A stretch of 64,000 nt of DNA from Natrarchaeobaculum sulfurireducens (GTDB lineage: Archaea; Halobacteriota; Halobacteria; Halobacteriales; Natrialbaceae): the NCBI RefSeq assembly GCF_003430825.1, contig NZ_CP024047.1:1054001-1118000 (forward strand), in the 5' to 3' direction. Below, piece by piece: positions 9,032 through 17,841 of the stretch (position 1 is its first letter; every line of letters starts with the position of its first letter). A program made the position numbers and the translations under genes. Under the pieces are notes generated by a model that saw nothing but the letters and a program-made list of their open reading frames with translations, was not told the DNA's origin and ran no database searches.

Positions 9032-10330
9032 TCACTCGGTGCCAAAGCGGCGATCGAACCGCTCGGAGAGCGACTCGGAGACGTCGGTCAGGTACGCCGT
9101 CCCCCAGAGGGTGACGATCACCGCGCCGACGAGATTGAACACGAGGTCGATCATCGTGTCGTCGATGCCGTGCTGGGCGAGAACGGCGTCCAGGCCGAAC
9201 GCGACCGCACTCTGGTCGATCATAAACTCGAGGATCTCCCAGATCACGCCCGCCGCCAGCACGAAGATGAGGATGAACGCGCTCATCACCTTCGGCGGCA
9301 CGTAGACGTCGTCGGTGTGGAGGTGGATCGCCCGGAAGAAGGCGTAGCCGGCGGCGGCGACGACCGACGCCGACAGCGCGTGGGTGAGGTGATCCCAGGG
9401 ATCGATCGCGTCGTAGAGGCCGGCCGAGCCCAGCGCGTGGAGGAAGACGGCCGCGGTGATCCAGAGGACGAGTCCGGCGTCCATCGGCAGATCGTACTCG
9501 CGCTCGAGGATGGCCGGGATAAAGGTGATCGTGAGCGCGACGACGGCGTTGGCGATCGTGGGGAGATCGCGGACGGACAGTCCCCAAAGTAGGATGGCGA
9601 CCAGCAGAGCCTGCATTGTGCGGCTGGCCTGGCGCTGGCGCGTCGGCGAGATACCGAGTCGGTCCCGGAGTTTGACCGGTTCGTGTCGCTCCCGGTCGTC
9701 GTCCGGCAGTGGCTTGGGCGGGACGTACGTCCGTTCGGAGGGACGACGATCCCGCGAGCGAAAGTAGCGATCGAAGACGAGTCCGCCGCCGATGCCGGCG
9801 ATGCCGGCGTAGATGAACTCGGTCATCACGGTGGCGTTGACGGCGTCCTGTGATCGTCCATCGAGGACGTACGACGTGCCAAAGAGGACGTCGGCGCTCC
9901 ACTGGAGGACGTTCCAGAGACCGGCGACGGCGAGCGTCGTCAACACGACGAGGACGATCGCGAACCCGTGGTTCATGCGCACGGCGGTAAACTGGTGGAG
10001 TTCGACGGCGATCAACAGCGCGAGCGCCGCAACCGCGAGGTAGATGGCGATCTCGGTGGCGAACACCTGTCCGAGGAGCGTCTGCCAGACGCCGGGCAGG
10101 GCGACGACCGCGACGAGTTCCCACGGTGGCATCACCCGCGGATCACGAAACGCAACCGCGGGCACGACGACGACAACGATCACGACCAGTGTCATGACCG
10201 TCCAGTCGTACAATCCCTCGAGGACGGTCCCGATACCGGTGAGCGCGAGGAGGAAAACGAGGAGCCAGCCGAGGATCGCGTTCGGACCGGTCTCCGAAAG
10301 CAAGCCGCCGAGGTCGTCCGCGTGAGCCAT
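9032..10330 (-). CDS. Polytopic membrane protein with two similar halves
   Basis: A 432-residue integral membrane protein with at least ten hydrophobic segments and a charged cytoplasmic linker (FRSRDRRPSERTYVPPKPLPD) in the middle. The second half contains GLYDAIDPWDHLTHALSAS and WEILEFMIDQSAV, resembling the DUF2238/YjdJ-like family; the first half has a weaker copy of the same pattern, suggesting internal duplication. The function is unknown. The start MAHADDLGG at 10330 was preferred over an upstream ATG because the extra residues look untranslated. Confidence 0.75.
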   Translation of the reverse strand: MAHADDLGGLLSETGPNAILGWLLVFLLALTGIGTVLEGLYDWTVMTLVVIVVVVVPAVAFRDPRVMPPWELVAVVALPGVWQTLLGQVFATEIAIYLAVAALALLIAVELHQFTAVRMNHGFAIVLVVLTTLAVAGLWNVLQWSADVLFGTSYVLDGRSQDAVNATVMTEFIYAGIAGIGGGLVFDRYFRSRDRRPSERTYVPPKPLPDDDRERHEPVKLRDRLGISPTRQRQASRTMQALLVAILLWGLSVRDLPTIANAVVALTITFIPAILEREYDLPMDAGLVLWITAAVFLHALGSAGLYDAIDPWDHLTHALSASVVAAAGYAFFRAIHLHTDDVYVPPKVMSAFILIFVLAAGVIWEILEFMIDQSAVAFGLDAVLAQHGIDDTMIDLVFNLVGAVIVTLWGTAYLTDVSESLSERFDRRFGTE

Positions 10331-10406
10331 GTCGGATGCTTCGAGTGATCCACGCAAATCGGTATCCCTCGAGCGAGGGGGATGACGGACCGAAAGCGAT
10401 GGTCCC

Positions 10407-10826
10407 CTAGGCGGTCAGCACCGGGCGGTCGGCCGTCCGGACGATGCGTTCGGCGACGCTACCGATCCGATTCGTTCGCGTGTGACTCTGTCCCTGGTAA
10501 CCGATCACGATCAGGTCGGCATTCATCTCGTCGGCCGTCTCGCGAACCTGTTCCCAGGGCCGACCGTGGCAGACGTGCCAGTCACAGTCGACGCCGACAG
10601 TTTCCGCGCGGTCGTTCAACTCCTCGAGCATCGCTGCTCCCTTGTCTTCTAAGTTGTCGAGGACGATCTCCGTGCTGCTTAGCGCTGGCTCGCCGTAGCG
10701 GTGCGTCTCGACGCAGTACATCGCGTGGACGGACGCGCCGTACCTGTCGGCGAGCTCGAGGGCGTGTTCGACCGCCCGGTTCGCCGGATCGCTGCCATCC
10801 GTCGGGACCAGTATGGTGTCGTACAT
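10407..10826 (-). CDS. Universal stress protein
   Basis: A 139-residue USP beginning MYDTILVPTDGSDPANRAVE and ending IGSVAERIVRTADRPVLTA. The nucleotide loop is slightly unusual: VIGYQGQSHTRTNRIGS keeps the GxxG and GS glycines. A TATA-like GAGTTATTTG on the minus strand at about 10859-10868 lies 30-40 nt upstream. It pairs closely in sequence with the next USP (10983-11387) through the HRYGEPALSS/TRRYGDSMLS segment, indicating tandem duplication. Confidence 0.92.
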   Translation of the reverse strand: MYDTILVPTDGSDPANRAVEHALELADRYGASVHAMYCVETHRYGEPALSSTEIVLDNLEDKGAAMLEELNDRAETVGVDCDWHVCHGRPWEQVRETADEMNADLIVIGYQGQSHTRTNRIGSVAERIVRTADRPVLTA

Positions 10827-10982
10827 CGGTACAGCGGTACGCACGTCGAAGCCGTCCAAATAACTCACACCCTCGCCGCTGATAGGTTCCAAAGCCGAAC
10901 CGTCACCGGCTCGAGCAGAGACGTCCGGTCGCTCGAGCCGGGCGACCCGGAGCGGCCGTGGTTCGTCACCGATACCAGTCGA

Positions 10983-11387
10983 TTACACCGTCAAAACCGG
11001 CCGATCGACGTACCTGACGACGCGTTCGGCCGTACTGCCGATCTCGGCGCTCGAACCGAGTCCGCGGTTGCCCAGAACGATGAGGTCCGCATCGTTCTCA
11101 TCGGCGAAGCCAGCGATCTCTCCGTGAGGGCGACCGCGTCGGAGTTCGGTCGATACCTCGACATCCGTCCGGGCCTGTACGTCCTCGAGGAGTTCCGTTC
11201 CACGACGCTCGAGTGACTCGACGATGGACACATCGCCCGAGAGCATCGAATCGCCGTATCGGCGCGTGTCGACGACGGAGACCACACATAGCTCGGCATC
11301 GAACGTCGACGCCAGATCGACCGCGTAGTCGACCGCCCGGTCAGCTGATTGGCTCCCATCCGTCGCGACGACGATCGTCTCGTACAT
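10983..11387 (-). CDS. Universal stress protein
   Basis: A 134-residue USP: MYETIVVATDGSQSADRAVD at the N-terminus and VLGNRGLGSSAEIGSTAERVV, PVLTV at the C-terminus. The nucleotide loop is GNRGLGSSAEIGS, one or two residues shorter between glycines than in neighbours. A TATA-like GGTATTTGTAG on the minus strand around 11414-11424 is about 30 nt before the ATG. It lies between two other USP genes on the same strand, but gaps above 150 bp argue for separate transcripts. Confidence 0.92.
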   Translation of the reverse strand: MYETIVVATDGSQSADRAVDYAVDLASTFDAELCVVSVVDTRRYGDSMLSGDVSIVESLERRGTELLEDVQARTDVEVSTELRRGRPHGEIAGFADENDADLIVLGNRGLGSSAEIGSTAERVVRYVDRPVLTV

Positions 11388-11461
11388 AACGTAGGGGTTC
11401 GACCACAGGTAGCTACAAATACCTTACAGGCGTCGCCGTCGTGGGCGCGCTCGAAACGCTC

Positions 11462-11584
11462 CTAACAACAACTGAACCGGTTCCCACACCGAGCGCACCG
11501 TCCGCGGTTTGCACTCGGTTCCTCGCGCCGAACCGCGCTCTCCCCCGTGCGGTCGGGTGGACACTGCCGTTCAGTGGCTAGTAG
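11462..11584. repeat. Palindromic MITE-like element, copy A
   Basis: About 123 bp with imperfect terminal inverted repeats: the left end reads CTAACAACAACTGAACCGG and the right end, on the other strand, CTACTAGCCACTGAACGG. Both continue into a further matching ACC-GCAC block. A GCGGTT/AACCGC pair (11504-11509 and 11531-11536) lies near the centre. The right end overlaps the last codons of the USP at 11571 and supplies its TGA stop (CCACTGA). Similar ends occur at 20709, 25428, 37801 and 50283. No transposase is inside; mobilisation in trans is assumed. Confidence 0.6.
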
Positions 11585-12008
11585 AGGGGACGACGGCGAC
11601 CGGAATCGGCGAGCGACGAACGACGCGCTCGGCCACGCTCCCGAGCACGACTCGAGAGATCGCCTGTCGGCCGTGGCTGCCCAGTACGATCGTCTCACAG
11701 TCGTCTTCGAGTGCCCGTTCGACGATTCGGTGAGCCGGTTTGCCGCTGTCGACCTCGGTCTCGAGGTTGCGGTCGCAGTCGGCCGCAAGCGCCCGTGCGG
11801 GCTCGAGGACGCTGTCTGCGTGTTCGCGGGCCTTGCCGGTGAGCGGGACCGAAATATCGGGGCCGTCGATCACGCCGAGATATCCCTCGGGAATCTCGAC
11901 GACGTAGAGTGCCGTGACGTCGGCGTCCGGGAACTCGTCGAAGGCGAACTCGAGTGCGGTTCTCGCAGGTGGTGAGCCGTCGTAGGCAACGAGGATACGG
12001 TCGCTCAT
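11571..12008 (-). CDS. Universal stress protein
   Basis: A 145-residue USP, MSDRILVAYDGSPPARTALE to RSPIPVAVVPSTSH, with an intact loop VLGSHGRQAISRVVLGS. The last four residues and the stop lie inside the terminal repeat of MITE-like copy A, so the original C-terminus was probably replaced by insertion of the element just after the final strand. The shared FPDADVTALY and DRNL pattern links it to the USPs at 283 and 14346. A minus-strand GGGATTAACC at about 12031-12040 may be its TATA box. Confidence 0.92.
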   Translation of the reverse strand: MSDRILVAYDGSPPARTALEFAFDEFPDADVTALYVVEIPEGYLGVIDGPDISVPLTGKAREHADSVLEPARALAADCDRNLETEVDSGKPAHRIVERALEDDCETIVLGSHGRQAISRVVLGSVAERVVRRSPIPVAVVPSTSH

Positions 12009-12206
12009 AGGGGCCGTACACTGTCCGATCGGTTAATCCCATATGGGCGACTCCCCTGGTCAGGTGCCATAGTCCCGAGTGGGGGCGTTCTCGAGTCCAG
12101 CCATTCAGCCCTGCACGACCGCCCTGTTCACCCGGCTCTCATCCCACGGTCGGCGCTCTGACACGGTCCAAAACGTCGTGATTCGCCGGACAGTCTGAGC
12201 GTATTG

Positions 12207-12219
12207 AAACTATAAATCC
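12207..12219 (+). promoter_or_regulatory. TATA-like box upstream of the DUF7344-like gene
   Basis: The string aaactataaatcc is a good match to an archaeal TATA element in otherwise GC-rich DNA. It is about 90 nt before the chosen ATG at 12304, so it implies either a leader of about 60 nt or use of the upstream GTG at 12229. Confidence 0.5.
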
Positions 12220-12303
12220 GCGAACAGTGTGCTTGTATTTACGCTTTCACGCCGTGGGAATTCTCTCGATGACTCTTACGTATCGGCGGTGGAGTCCGAC
12301 TCG

Positions 12304-12666
12304 ATGACCGAGCATCCGATCGTCGACACGGATGGCGTCGTTCGGGCGGCGTGTGACCTCGAGAGCCTCTTCAGGCTCCTCGCCGACGACCGACGCCGAC
12401 AGGTCGCCGCAACGCTCGAGGCGATCACGGACGACTGCGTCGACCTCGAGGTGGTACTCGCGGCCGTCGCGGCGGCCAATGGCGACAGCGGACCAGCCCG
12501 CGACGATTGGCGAGTCGAGTTCCAACACGTCCACCTGCCGATGTTCGAGGACGTCGGCGTTATGGAGTACGACGAGCACGACGGGACGGTTCGGTGGTAT
12601 CAGTGTGACGTCCTGACGAACGTCCTCGAGGCGGTCGGCGCGAATCGGTCCGCCATCGTGCGCTGA
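12304..12666 (+). CDS. Small DUF7344-like winged-helix protein, putative regulator
   Basis: A 120-residue acidic protein whose N-terminal half (LESLFRLLADDRRRQVAATL) resembles the haloarchaeal DUF7344 domain, a predicted winged helix-turn-helix with the pattern 'DDRRRxxAxxL' and later 'LxHxHLPMLEDxGVxxYD' (here FQHVHLPMFEDVGVMEYD). Such proteins are thought to bind DNA. The ATG at 12304 was chosen; a GTG at 12229 would add a 25-residue extension that lies downstream of a clear TATA-like aaactataaatcc at 12207-12219. It is the only stand-alone candidate regulator inside the USP island. Confidence 0.82.
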   Translation: MTEHPIVDTDGVVRAACDLESLFRLLADDRRRQVAATLEAITDDCVDLEVVLAAVAAANGDSGPARDDWRVEFQHVHLPMFEDVGVMEYDEHDGTVRWYQCDVLTNVLEAVGANRSAIVR

Positions 12667-12752
12667 TCCGCCGGCACCCATCCCTGGTTTGCAGGCCTGG
12701 CCACCGGTTTCTCCGTCGACGGCCATCTCCGGTCGACGTGGTAAGCTCCCGC

Positions 12753-14237
12753 TCAGCGTCGTTCCACGAGCGCGTCGGCTTTGCTTCGCACGCGGATCGG
12801 CTCGAGTCGGTCGGCGAGTGCCTCAGCCTCCTCGAGTTTACTCGCCGTCTCCGCGTGGATCGTATAGAGAGGGGCACCGATCTCGATAGCGGTGCCGGCG
12901 GTCTGATGGATCACGAGCCCGGCCCGGCTATCGAGGGGAGCGCCAGCCCGCCGGGCGAGATCACAGAGCTGTCTGTTGTCGACGCGACTCGCGAGCCCGG
13001 CACGATCCGCACGGATCGTCGTCGAGTGCGCACCCGGCTCGAGGTCCGCCGAGGAGACGTCGGGGTCGCCACCCTGGGCGGCGACGATGTCGCGGAACCG
13101 CTCGAGCGCCTGTCCGGACTCGAGGAGTTCCGCGGCCGAAGCGTCGACACCACAGTGTTCGAGCAGGAGTTCCGAGAGTCGAAGCGATTTCAGTCGGAGC
13201 GACTCCGGGGCGTCCTCGTCGCCCTCGAGCACCGCGAGGACGTCCCGTGCCTCGAGAGCGGGGCCGACACCGCGACCGATCGGATCGGTGCCGTGGGTGA
13301 TCGCACAGCTGACGTCCATCCCGAGGTGGTCGCCAACGCGCTTGAAGTCGTCTGCGAGCTCGCGAGCGGCGACGAGGCTCTCGACTTTCGCCCCCTCGCC
13401 GTAGGGGACGTCGATCACGACGTGAGTCGAGCCTGCACTGCGCTTTTTCGAGAGGACGGACGCCATGAGCTGTCCGGGCGGGTCGATCGACAGTGGGTTT
13501 TCCGCGCGGATGATCTCGTCGTCGACCGGTGAGAGGTCGACGCCGCCGCCCCAGACGAGACAGCCGTTCGTCTCGGTGACGATTTCTTCGATCTCCGCGA
13601 GCGAGAACTCGACGTCACAGAGGACCTCCATCACGTCGGCGGTCCCCGCCGGCGAGGTCACCGCTCGTGAGGAGGTCTTCGGCATCGTCAGGCCGGCGGC
13701 CGCGACGATCGCGACCATGATCGGCGTCACGCAGTTGCCTGCGATGCCCCCGATCGAGTGTTTGTCCGCGACGACCGGCGCGTCCCACGAGAGCTGCTGG
13801 CCGACGGCACTCATCGCCTCCGTGAGGTGTTTGGTCTCCTCGAGCGAGAGGCCGTTGGCGTAGATCCCCGAGACGTACGCACCCAGTTCGACGTCCGAGA
13901 GGCGGTGTTCGTGAATGTCCTGGACGATCCGCCCGAGTTCGTGGGGTTCGAGTTCGACGTCGTCGAGTTTCTTGCGAACGTACCGCACCGACCGGGGTGT
14001 TCCAGCGAGTTTGACGTCGACGGCACCGTGAACGGCGTGAAGCGGTTCGGTGACGCCGACGGTACCCGGCTCGACGAGTTCGTCGGTCCGCTTGACGATC
14101 CCAGTTACCGTCTCGCCGTTCCATCCGATCCGGACTCGGTCGAGCGGGTGGGCCCCCAGTTCGTCAGCGTCGGTCGTGTTCAACAGGACAAGCGGGCGGC
14201 TCGTCCCGATGTCGATTGCCGTAGCCTCGAGTTCCAT
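12753..14237 (-). CDS. deoA: AMP phosphorylase (thymidine phosphorylase family)
   Basis: 494 residues, the length of archaeal AMP phosphorylases, which carry an N-terminal extension (about 1-85) absent from bacterial DeoA. Family signatures include DKHSIGGIAGNCVTPIM (phosphate and nucleoside site), KTSSRAVTSPAGTADVME and ITHGTDPIGRGVGPALE. It phosphorolyses AMP (also CMP/UMP) to ribose 1,5-bisphosphate and base, normally feeding R15P isomerase and form III RuBisCO; neither partner gene is in this window. The start MELEATAIDIGT at 14237 is supported by alignment to the family's usual N-terminus. The divergent USP at 14346 begins 109 bp away. Confidence 0.93.
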   Translation of the reverse strand: MELEATAIDIGTSRPLVLLNTTDADELGAHPLDRVRIGWNGETVTGIVKRTDELVEPGTVGVTEPLHAVHGAVDVKLAGTPRSVRYVRKKLDDVELEPHELGRIVQDIHEHRLSDVELGAYVSGIYANGLSLEETKHLTEAMSAVGQQLSWDAPVVADKHSIGGIAGNCVTPIMVAIVAAAGLTMPKTSSRAVTSPAGTADVMEVLCDVEFSLAEIEEIVTETNGCLVWGGGVDLSPVDDEIIRAENPLSIDPPGQLMASVLSKKRSAGSTHVVIDVPYGEGAKVESLVAARELADDFKRVGDHLGMDVSCAITHGTDPIGRGVGPALEARDVLAVLEGDEDAPESLRLKSLRLSELLLEHCGVDASAAELLESGQALERFRDIVAAQGGDPDVSSADLEPGAHSTTIRADRAGLASRVDNRQLCDLARRAGAPLDSRAGLVIHQTAGTAIEIGAPLYTIHAETASKLEEAEALADRLEPIRVRSKADALVERR

Positions 14238-14345
14238 TCGTCCGACCGATCTCACTGCGATAGCAAAACAGTGGCGCCGCGAGCCCCGTTTGGGACCGTG
14301 GTCGACCCCGTGGCTGCTATATCGCTTCGGAAAATAGGAGTCCAC

Positions 14346-14792
14346 ATGTCCAGTACCGTCCTGGTTCCGGTCGACGGCTCCCCGCTCTCGAGACGTGCGC
14401 TCCGCTATGCGTTCGAGTCGTTTCCCGACGCCGAGATCGTCGCCTACCACGTGACCGACCTGTTCGGTCCCAGCTACGGGCCTGATGGCGACCTCGAGTC
14501 CGCCTTCGAGCCGATGGTGGGGACCGACGCCTGGGACGCCCGTGTCCGCGAGACGACCGAGCGGTTGTTCGCCGACCTCGAGGCGGTTGCGGCCGACCAC
14601 GACCGCTCGATCACGCTCGAGTCTGACGTCGGCGATCCGGCCAGACTCGTCCTCGAATACGCGACGGAAGAGCCCGTCGACCACGTCGTGATCGGGTCAC
14701 ACGGCCGCCCGAACGCGCGTCGGCCGATGTTCGGTAGCGTCGCCGACAGCGTGGTCCGTCGGGCACCGACGACGGTTACCGTCGTCCGCTGA
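14346..14792 (+). CDS. Universal stress protein
   Basis: A 148-residue USP: SSTVLVPVDGSPLSRRALRYA at the start and VIGSHGRPNARRPMFGSVADS at the nucleotide loop, ending TTVTVVR. All loop glycines are present. A TATA-like ctgctatatcgc at 14309-14320 is about 30 nt upstream, so translation is probably leaderless. It is divergent from the AMP phosphorylase gene and followed by another USP at 14885. Confidence 0.92.
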   Translation: MSSTVLVPVDGSPLSRRALRYAFESFPDAEIVAYHVTDLFGPSYGPDGDLESAFEPMVGTDAWDARVRETTERLFADLEAVAADHDRSITLESDVGDPARLVLEYATEEPVDHVVIGSHGRPNARRPMFGSVADSVVRRAPTTVTVVR

Positions 14793-14884
14793 GGCGGGCT
14801 CTGGCGGTCCAACAGGCAACTCGATCGTTTCCGGCGTCCACAGCCCGCACCAACGTTTTTACTCCCTGTGCCGTAGACTCACAC

Positions 14885-15373
14885 ATGACGTTTCTCGTCC
14901 CGTTCGACGGCTCGTATCTGGCCGAGGCGGCGGTCGCCAGAGCGGCCGAGTACGGCGAGGTGCTCGAGGAAGACGTCGTCGCCCTCTCTGTCGTTCCGGC
15001 GGAAGAATCCTACGCGGTAACGAAAGGGTGGTACGAAGACGGCGAGGACGAACCGTTCAGCGTCGCGTACGTCGCCGACAAACTCGAAGACGGCGTGACA
15101 GCCATCGCGCCGGCGGCGACGTTTCGATACGAGCGCGTCGACGACGGGATGCCGATGGCCGTCGCCCAGCGCATCGGCACGGTCGCCGAGGAACTCCGCC
15201 CGTCGGTCGTCTTTCTCGGGACCGACGACGTCGGCGAGATCGCCGAACCGGTAACCAGCGTCGCCGGTGGGGTCGCAGCGCGCGCCGCGTACGACGTCCA
15301 CGTCGTCCGCCACTACGCACCGCCGTCCTCGCCGTCCGTCCGTCTCGAAGAGGGGCCCTCGCTCGGCGAGTGA
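14885..15373 (+). CDS. Divergent USP-like protein, lacks C-terminal ATP loop
   Basis: A 162-residue protein with MTFLVPFDGSYLAEAAVARA at the start, and VVFLGTDDVGEIAEPVTSVAGG plus YDVHVVRHYAPP at the end. It is the close paralogue of the gene at 7402 and equally lacks the GxxGx9GS loop. A TATA-like acgtttttactcc at 14853-14865 lies about 28 nt before the ATG. The 51-bp gap to the following tandem USP on the same strand suggests co-transcription. Confidence 0.85.
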   Translation: MTFLVPFDGSYLAEAAVARAAEYGEVLEEDVVALSVVPAEESYAVTKGWYEDGEDEPFSVAYVADKLEDGVTAIAPAATFRYERVDDGMPMAVAQRIGTVAEELRPSVVFLGTDDVGEIAEPVTSVAGGVAARAAYDVHVVRHYAPPSSPSVRLEEGPSLGE

Positions 15374-15424
15374 CCGTGCCGAGCCTACACGGTGTTTGAT
15401 GTGCGTGCACGTGGGACCTCCCTT

Positions 15425-16297
15425 ATGTTCGCGAGGCTACTCGTTCCGACCGACGGCAGTGCCGGAACCGACGCAGTGACCGCACACGCCCTCGAGTTCG
15501 CACGGACGTACGGTGCAACCGTCCAGGCCCTGTATGTCGTGGATACGGGCGCGGAGCCCGCCAGCGTGGCCGGCGACCAGCGCGAGGAACTCTATGCCCC
15601 CTCGGAGCGTCGCGGCCGGGAGGCGACGATCCGGATTACCGATCGGGCCGAAGCGGACGAGACCGACGCCGCACGGGAGGTTCGAGAGGGAATTCCCTAC
15701 GCCGAGATCCTCGCTTCGGCGACGGACCACGACGTCGATGCGATCGTGATGGGGACCCACGGTCGAAGCGGTGCCGATCGGGTCCGTCTCGGAAGTACCA
15801 CAGAGCGAGTCCTCGCGCTGTCGTCGATCCCCGTCATCTCGGTGCGACTCGAGGAGGACGCGCCGTCGACGGCCGACGACGGGTACGACCGGATCGTCGT
15901 CCCCACCGACGGCAGCGACACAGCCGAACGCGCCGCCGAGACCGTCCTCGACGTCGCCGAGAAGTACGATGCAACCGTCCACGCGGTGTACGTCATCGAC
16001 TCGACCGTCTACGACCTCGAAGACGCCCCCCGGAGCATCCTGGGACTTCTCAGAGAGGGTGGCGAACGCGCGATCGAGACGGTCGCCGAAGCGGCCCGCG
16101 AGCGTGACCTCGAGGCCACGACCGAACTCCGTCGTGGCGTTCCGGCCGACGAACTGCTCGCGTACGCCTCGAACGTCGACGCCGACCTCCTCGCGATGGG
16201 GACTCGCGGGCACGCGATCGGCAGCGCCGACCTGCTCGGGAGCACCACGGCCCGCGTCGTTCGTCGCTCGCGTGTGCCGGTACTGACCGTCGGCTAG
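15425..16297 (+). CDS. Tandem universal stress protein (two domains)
   Basis: 290 residues in two USP domains: domain 1 about 1-142 (MFARLLVPTDGSAGTD; GTHGRSGADRVRLGSTTERV) and domain 2 about 153-290 (RIVVPTDGSDTAERAAE; GTRGHAIGSADLLGSTTARVV). Both nucleotide loops are present. The start at MFARLL is preferred over an ATG 11 codons upstream that adds non-family residues. It ends convergently with the DUF389 gene, overlapping it by four bases. Confidence 0.93.
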   Translation: MFARLLVPTDGSAGTDAVTAHALEFARTYGATVQALYVVDTGAEPASVAGDQREELYAPSERRGREATIRITDRAEADETDAAREVREGIPYAEILASATDHDVDAIVMGTHGRSGADRVRLGSTTERVLALSSIPVISVRLEEDAPSTADDGYDRIVVPTDGSDTAERAAETVLDVAEKYDATVHAVYVIDSTVYDLEDAPRSILGLLREGGERAIETVAEAARERDLEATTELRRGVPADELLAYASNVDADLLAMGTRGHAIGSADLLGSTTARVVRRSRVPVLTVG

Positions 16298-17694
16298 GCC
16301 CGGCTTCGACGCTCCTCGAGTCGTTCTTCCTCGTTATCACTCCGGTCGCCGACCGTGTGGACGACCTGTCGCTCCGTCGGCTCGAGCGCCGGCTGCTCGT
16401 CGCTACCGTGCTGGTCTGCCAGGACGTACCGGACCTCGACGATGGGTGGGTCGTCGACCTCGGCACTGACAGCGTCGGACAGCCGGGTTCCGAGTTCGGG
16501 ATCGGTCTCGACGCCGTCGGTTCGAACCGTGACGACGACTCGGTCGATCGACCGGAGCGGGTAGTCGTCGTCGAGGATGACCTCGACCGACTCGGCCTCG
16601 ACCCCGTCGTAGTCTGGCTCCTCGAGGACGGTTTCGACCTCCCCTTCGGCCGTCGATTTCAACTGGGTCGTCTGGAACTCGAGGAGCGTAATTCCGACCA
16701 GCGGTGTCGAGAGGGCCAGCAGTCCGACGGCAAAAACCGCGGCGTACGTAGCCGTCTGGCGGCGGGTCGGCGAGACCTCGAACAGGCCTTGCGGGCGATA
16801 GCCAGCGAGCCAGAGCGTGACCAGCGCGGCGGCGTTGATCGAGAGGACGTTGATGGCGACGAGGCCGAACGCACCCAGCGCGGCCCCGTACATTCCCCAG
16901 GCGGTCGTGATCCCGACCGCAGCGGCCGGCGGGATCAGGGCGGCGGCGATCATCACGCCGACGATCGCCTCCGAGAACCCACGCGTCAGACTCAGGATAC
17001 CGGCGACGCCGGCCCCGAGTGCGACCGCCAGCGAGAACAGGTTCGGTGAGACGCGCTCTTCGAGTTCGGCGACCACGACGATGTCGACCCCGCCAGGCTC
17101 GAGGCCGGCAAGCCGAGCCAGGGTGGCGAGCCCAATCGACGCGGCGATGACGACGGCGACGCCAACGACCTGATACCGAAAGCCTCGCGTCCGAAGCTCG
17201 CCGTCTCCGGTGACGATGCCGACGCTTGCGGCCAACGCGGGCCCGAGCAACGGTGCGATCACCATCGAGCCGACGACGACCGCGGGCGAGTCCGAGAGCA
17301 GCCCGGACGTGGCAACCACCGCGCTGATCAGCAACATCACGACGTAGATCGAGAACGCGGGTGTGAGTTCGTCCGCTTTCGTCACGAGCACCTGTCTCGA
17401 GGTGCGCTCGCCGGTCGTCGTGCCCCGCCTGTGAAGTTTCCGGAGTTCGTCGAACTCCTCGGAAATGACCGTCTCGGCGTCGATGACGACGACTCGAGCG
17501 GTCGACAACTCGGCTTCGGCGAGTCGATCGAGGACGCCCTCAACGGCTCGCGTCGGGAGCGGGAACCGAACGACGGCGTCGGTTTGCTGGTGGCCGATCT
17601 CGTCGCTCACGACGTATTCGATCCCCTCGTCGTCGAGAATATCGAGGACCGCACGCCGTTTGCCCGATGGGATCGTGATTTCGATGTAGCGCAC
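16294..17694 (-). CDS. DUF389 (TIGR00341) membrane protein
   Basis: A 466-residue protein with a soluble ACT-like N-terminal domain (RYIEITIPSGKRRAVLDILD, about 1-90) and about six or seven membrane helices in the middle, including GSMVIAPLLGPALAASVGI and IPPAAAVGITTAWG. This is the DUF389 family, whose function is unsettled. A long hydrophilic C-terminal tail (about 340-466) ends in NEEERLEERRSRA. The start codon is GTG. Members are often near USP genes in archaea and bacteria, which may point to a stress or ion role; that is contextual only. Confidence 0.88.
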   Translation of the reverse strand: MRYIEITIPSGKRRAVLDILDDEGIEYVVSDEIGHQQTDAVVRFPLPTRAVEGVLDRLAEAELSTARVVVIDAETVISEEFDELRKLHRRGTTTGERTSRQVLVTKADELTPAFSIYVVMLLISAVVATSGLLSDSPAVVVGSMVIAPLLGPALAASVGIVTGDGELRTRGFRYQVVGVAVVIAASIGLATLARLAGLEPGGVDIVVVAELEERVSPNLFSLAVALGAGVAGILSLTRGFSEAIVGVMIAAALIPPAAAVGITTAWGMYGAALGAFGLVAINVLSINAAALVTLWLAGYRPQGLFEVSPTRRQTATYAAVFAVGLLALSTPLVGITLLEFQTTQLKSTAEGEVETVLEEPDYDGVEAESVEVILDDDYPLRSIDRVVVTVRTDGVETDPELGTRLSDAVSAEVDDPPIVEVRYVLADQHGSDEQPALEPTERQVVHTVGDRSDNEEERLEERRSRA

Positions 17695-17841
17695 GCGAGA
17701 ACCGGACCACGGCCTGGCGCATAGGCTTAGCCCGACCTCGCCGAGGCTCCGGTGAACCGGCGGCGTCGACCGCCAGGTTGTGCCTCACCCGTACAGTGTC
17801 GGACTGACAGCACGCAGTTTCAACGCCGAGCCACGACCGAC

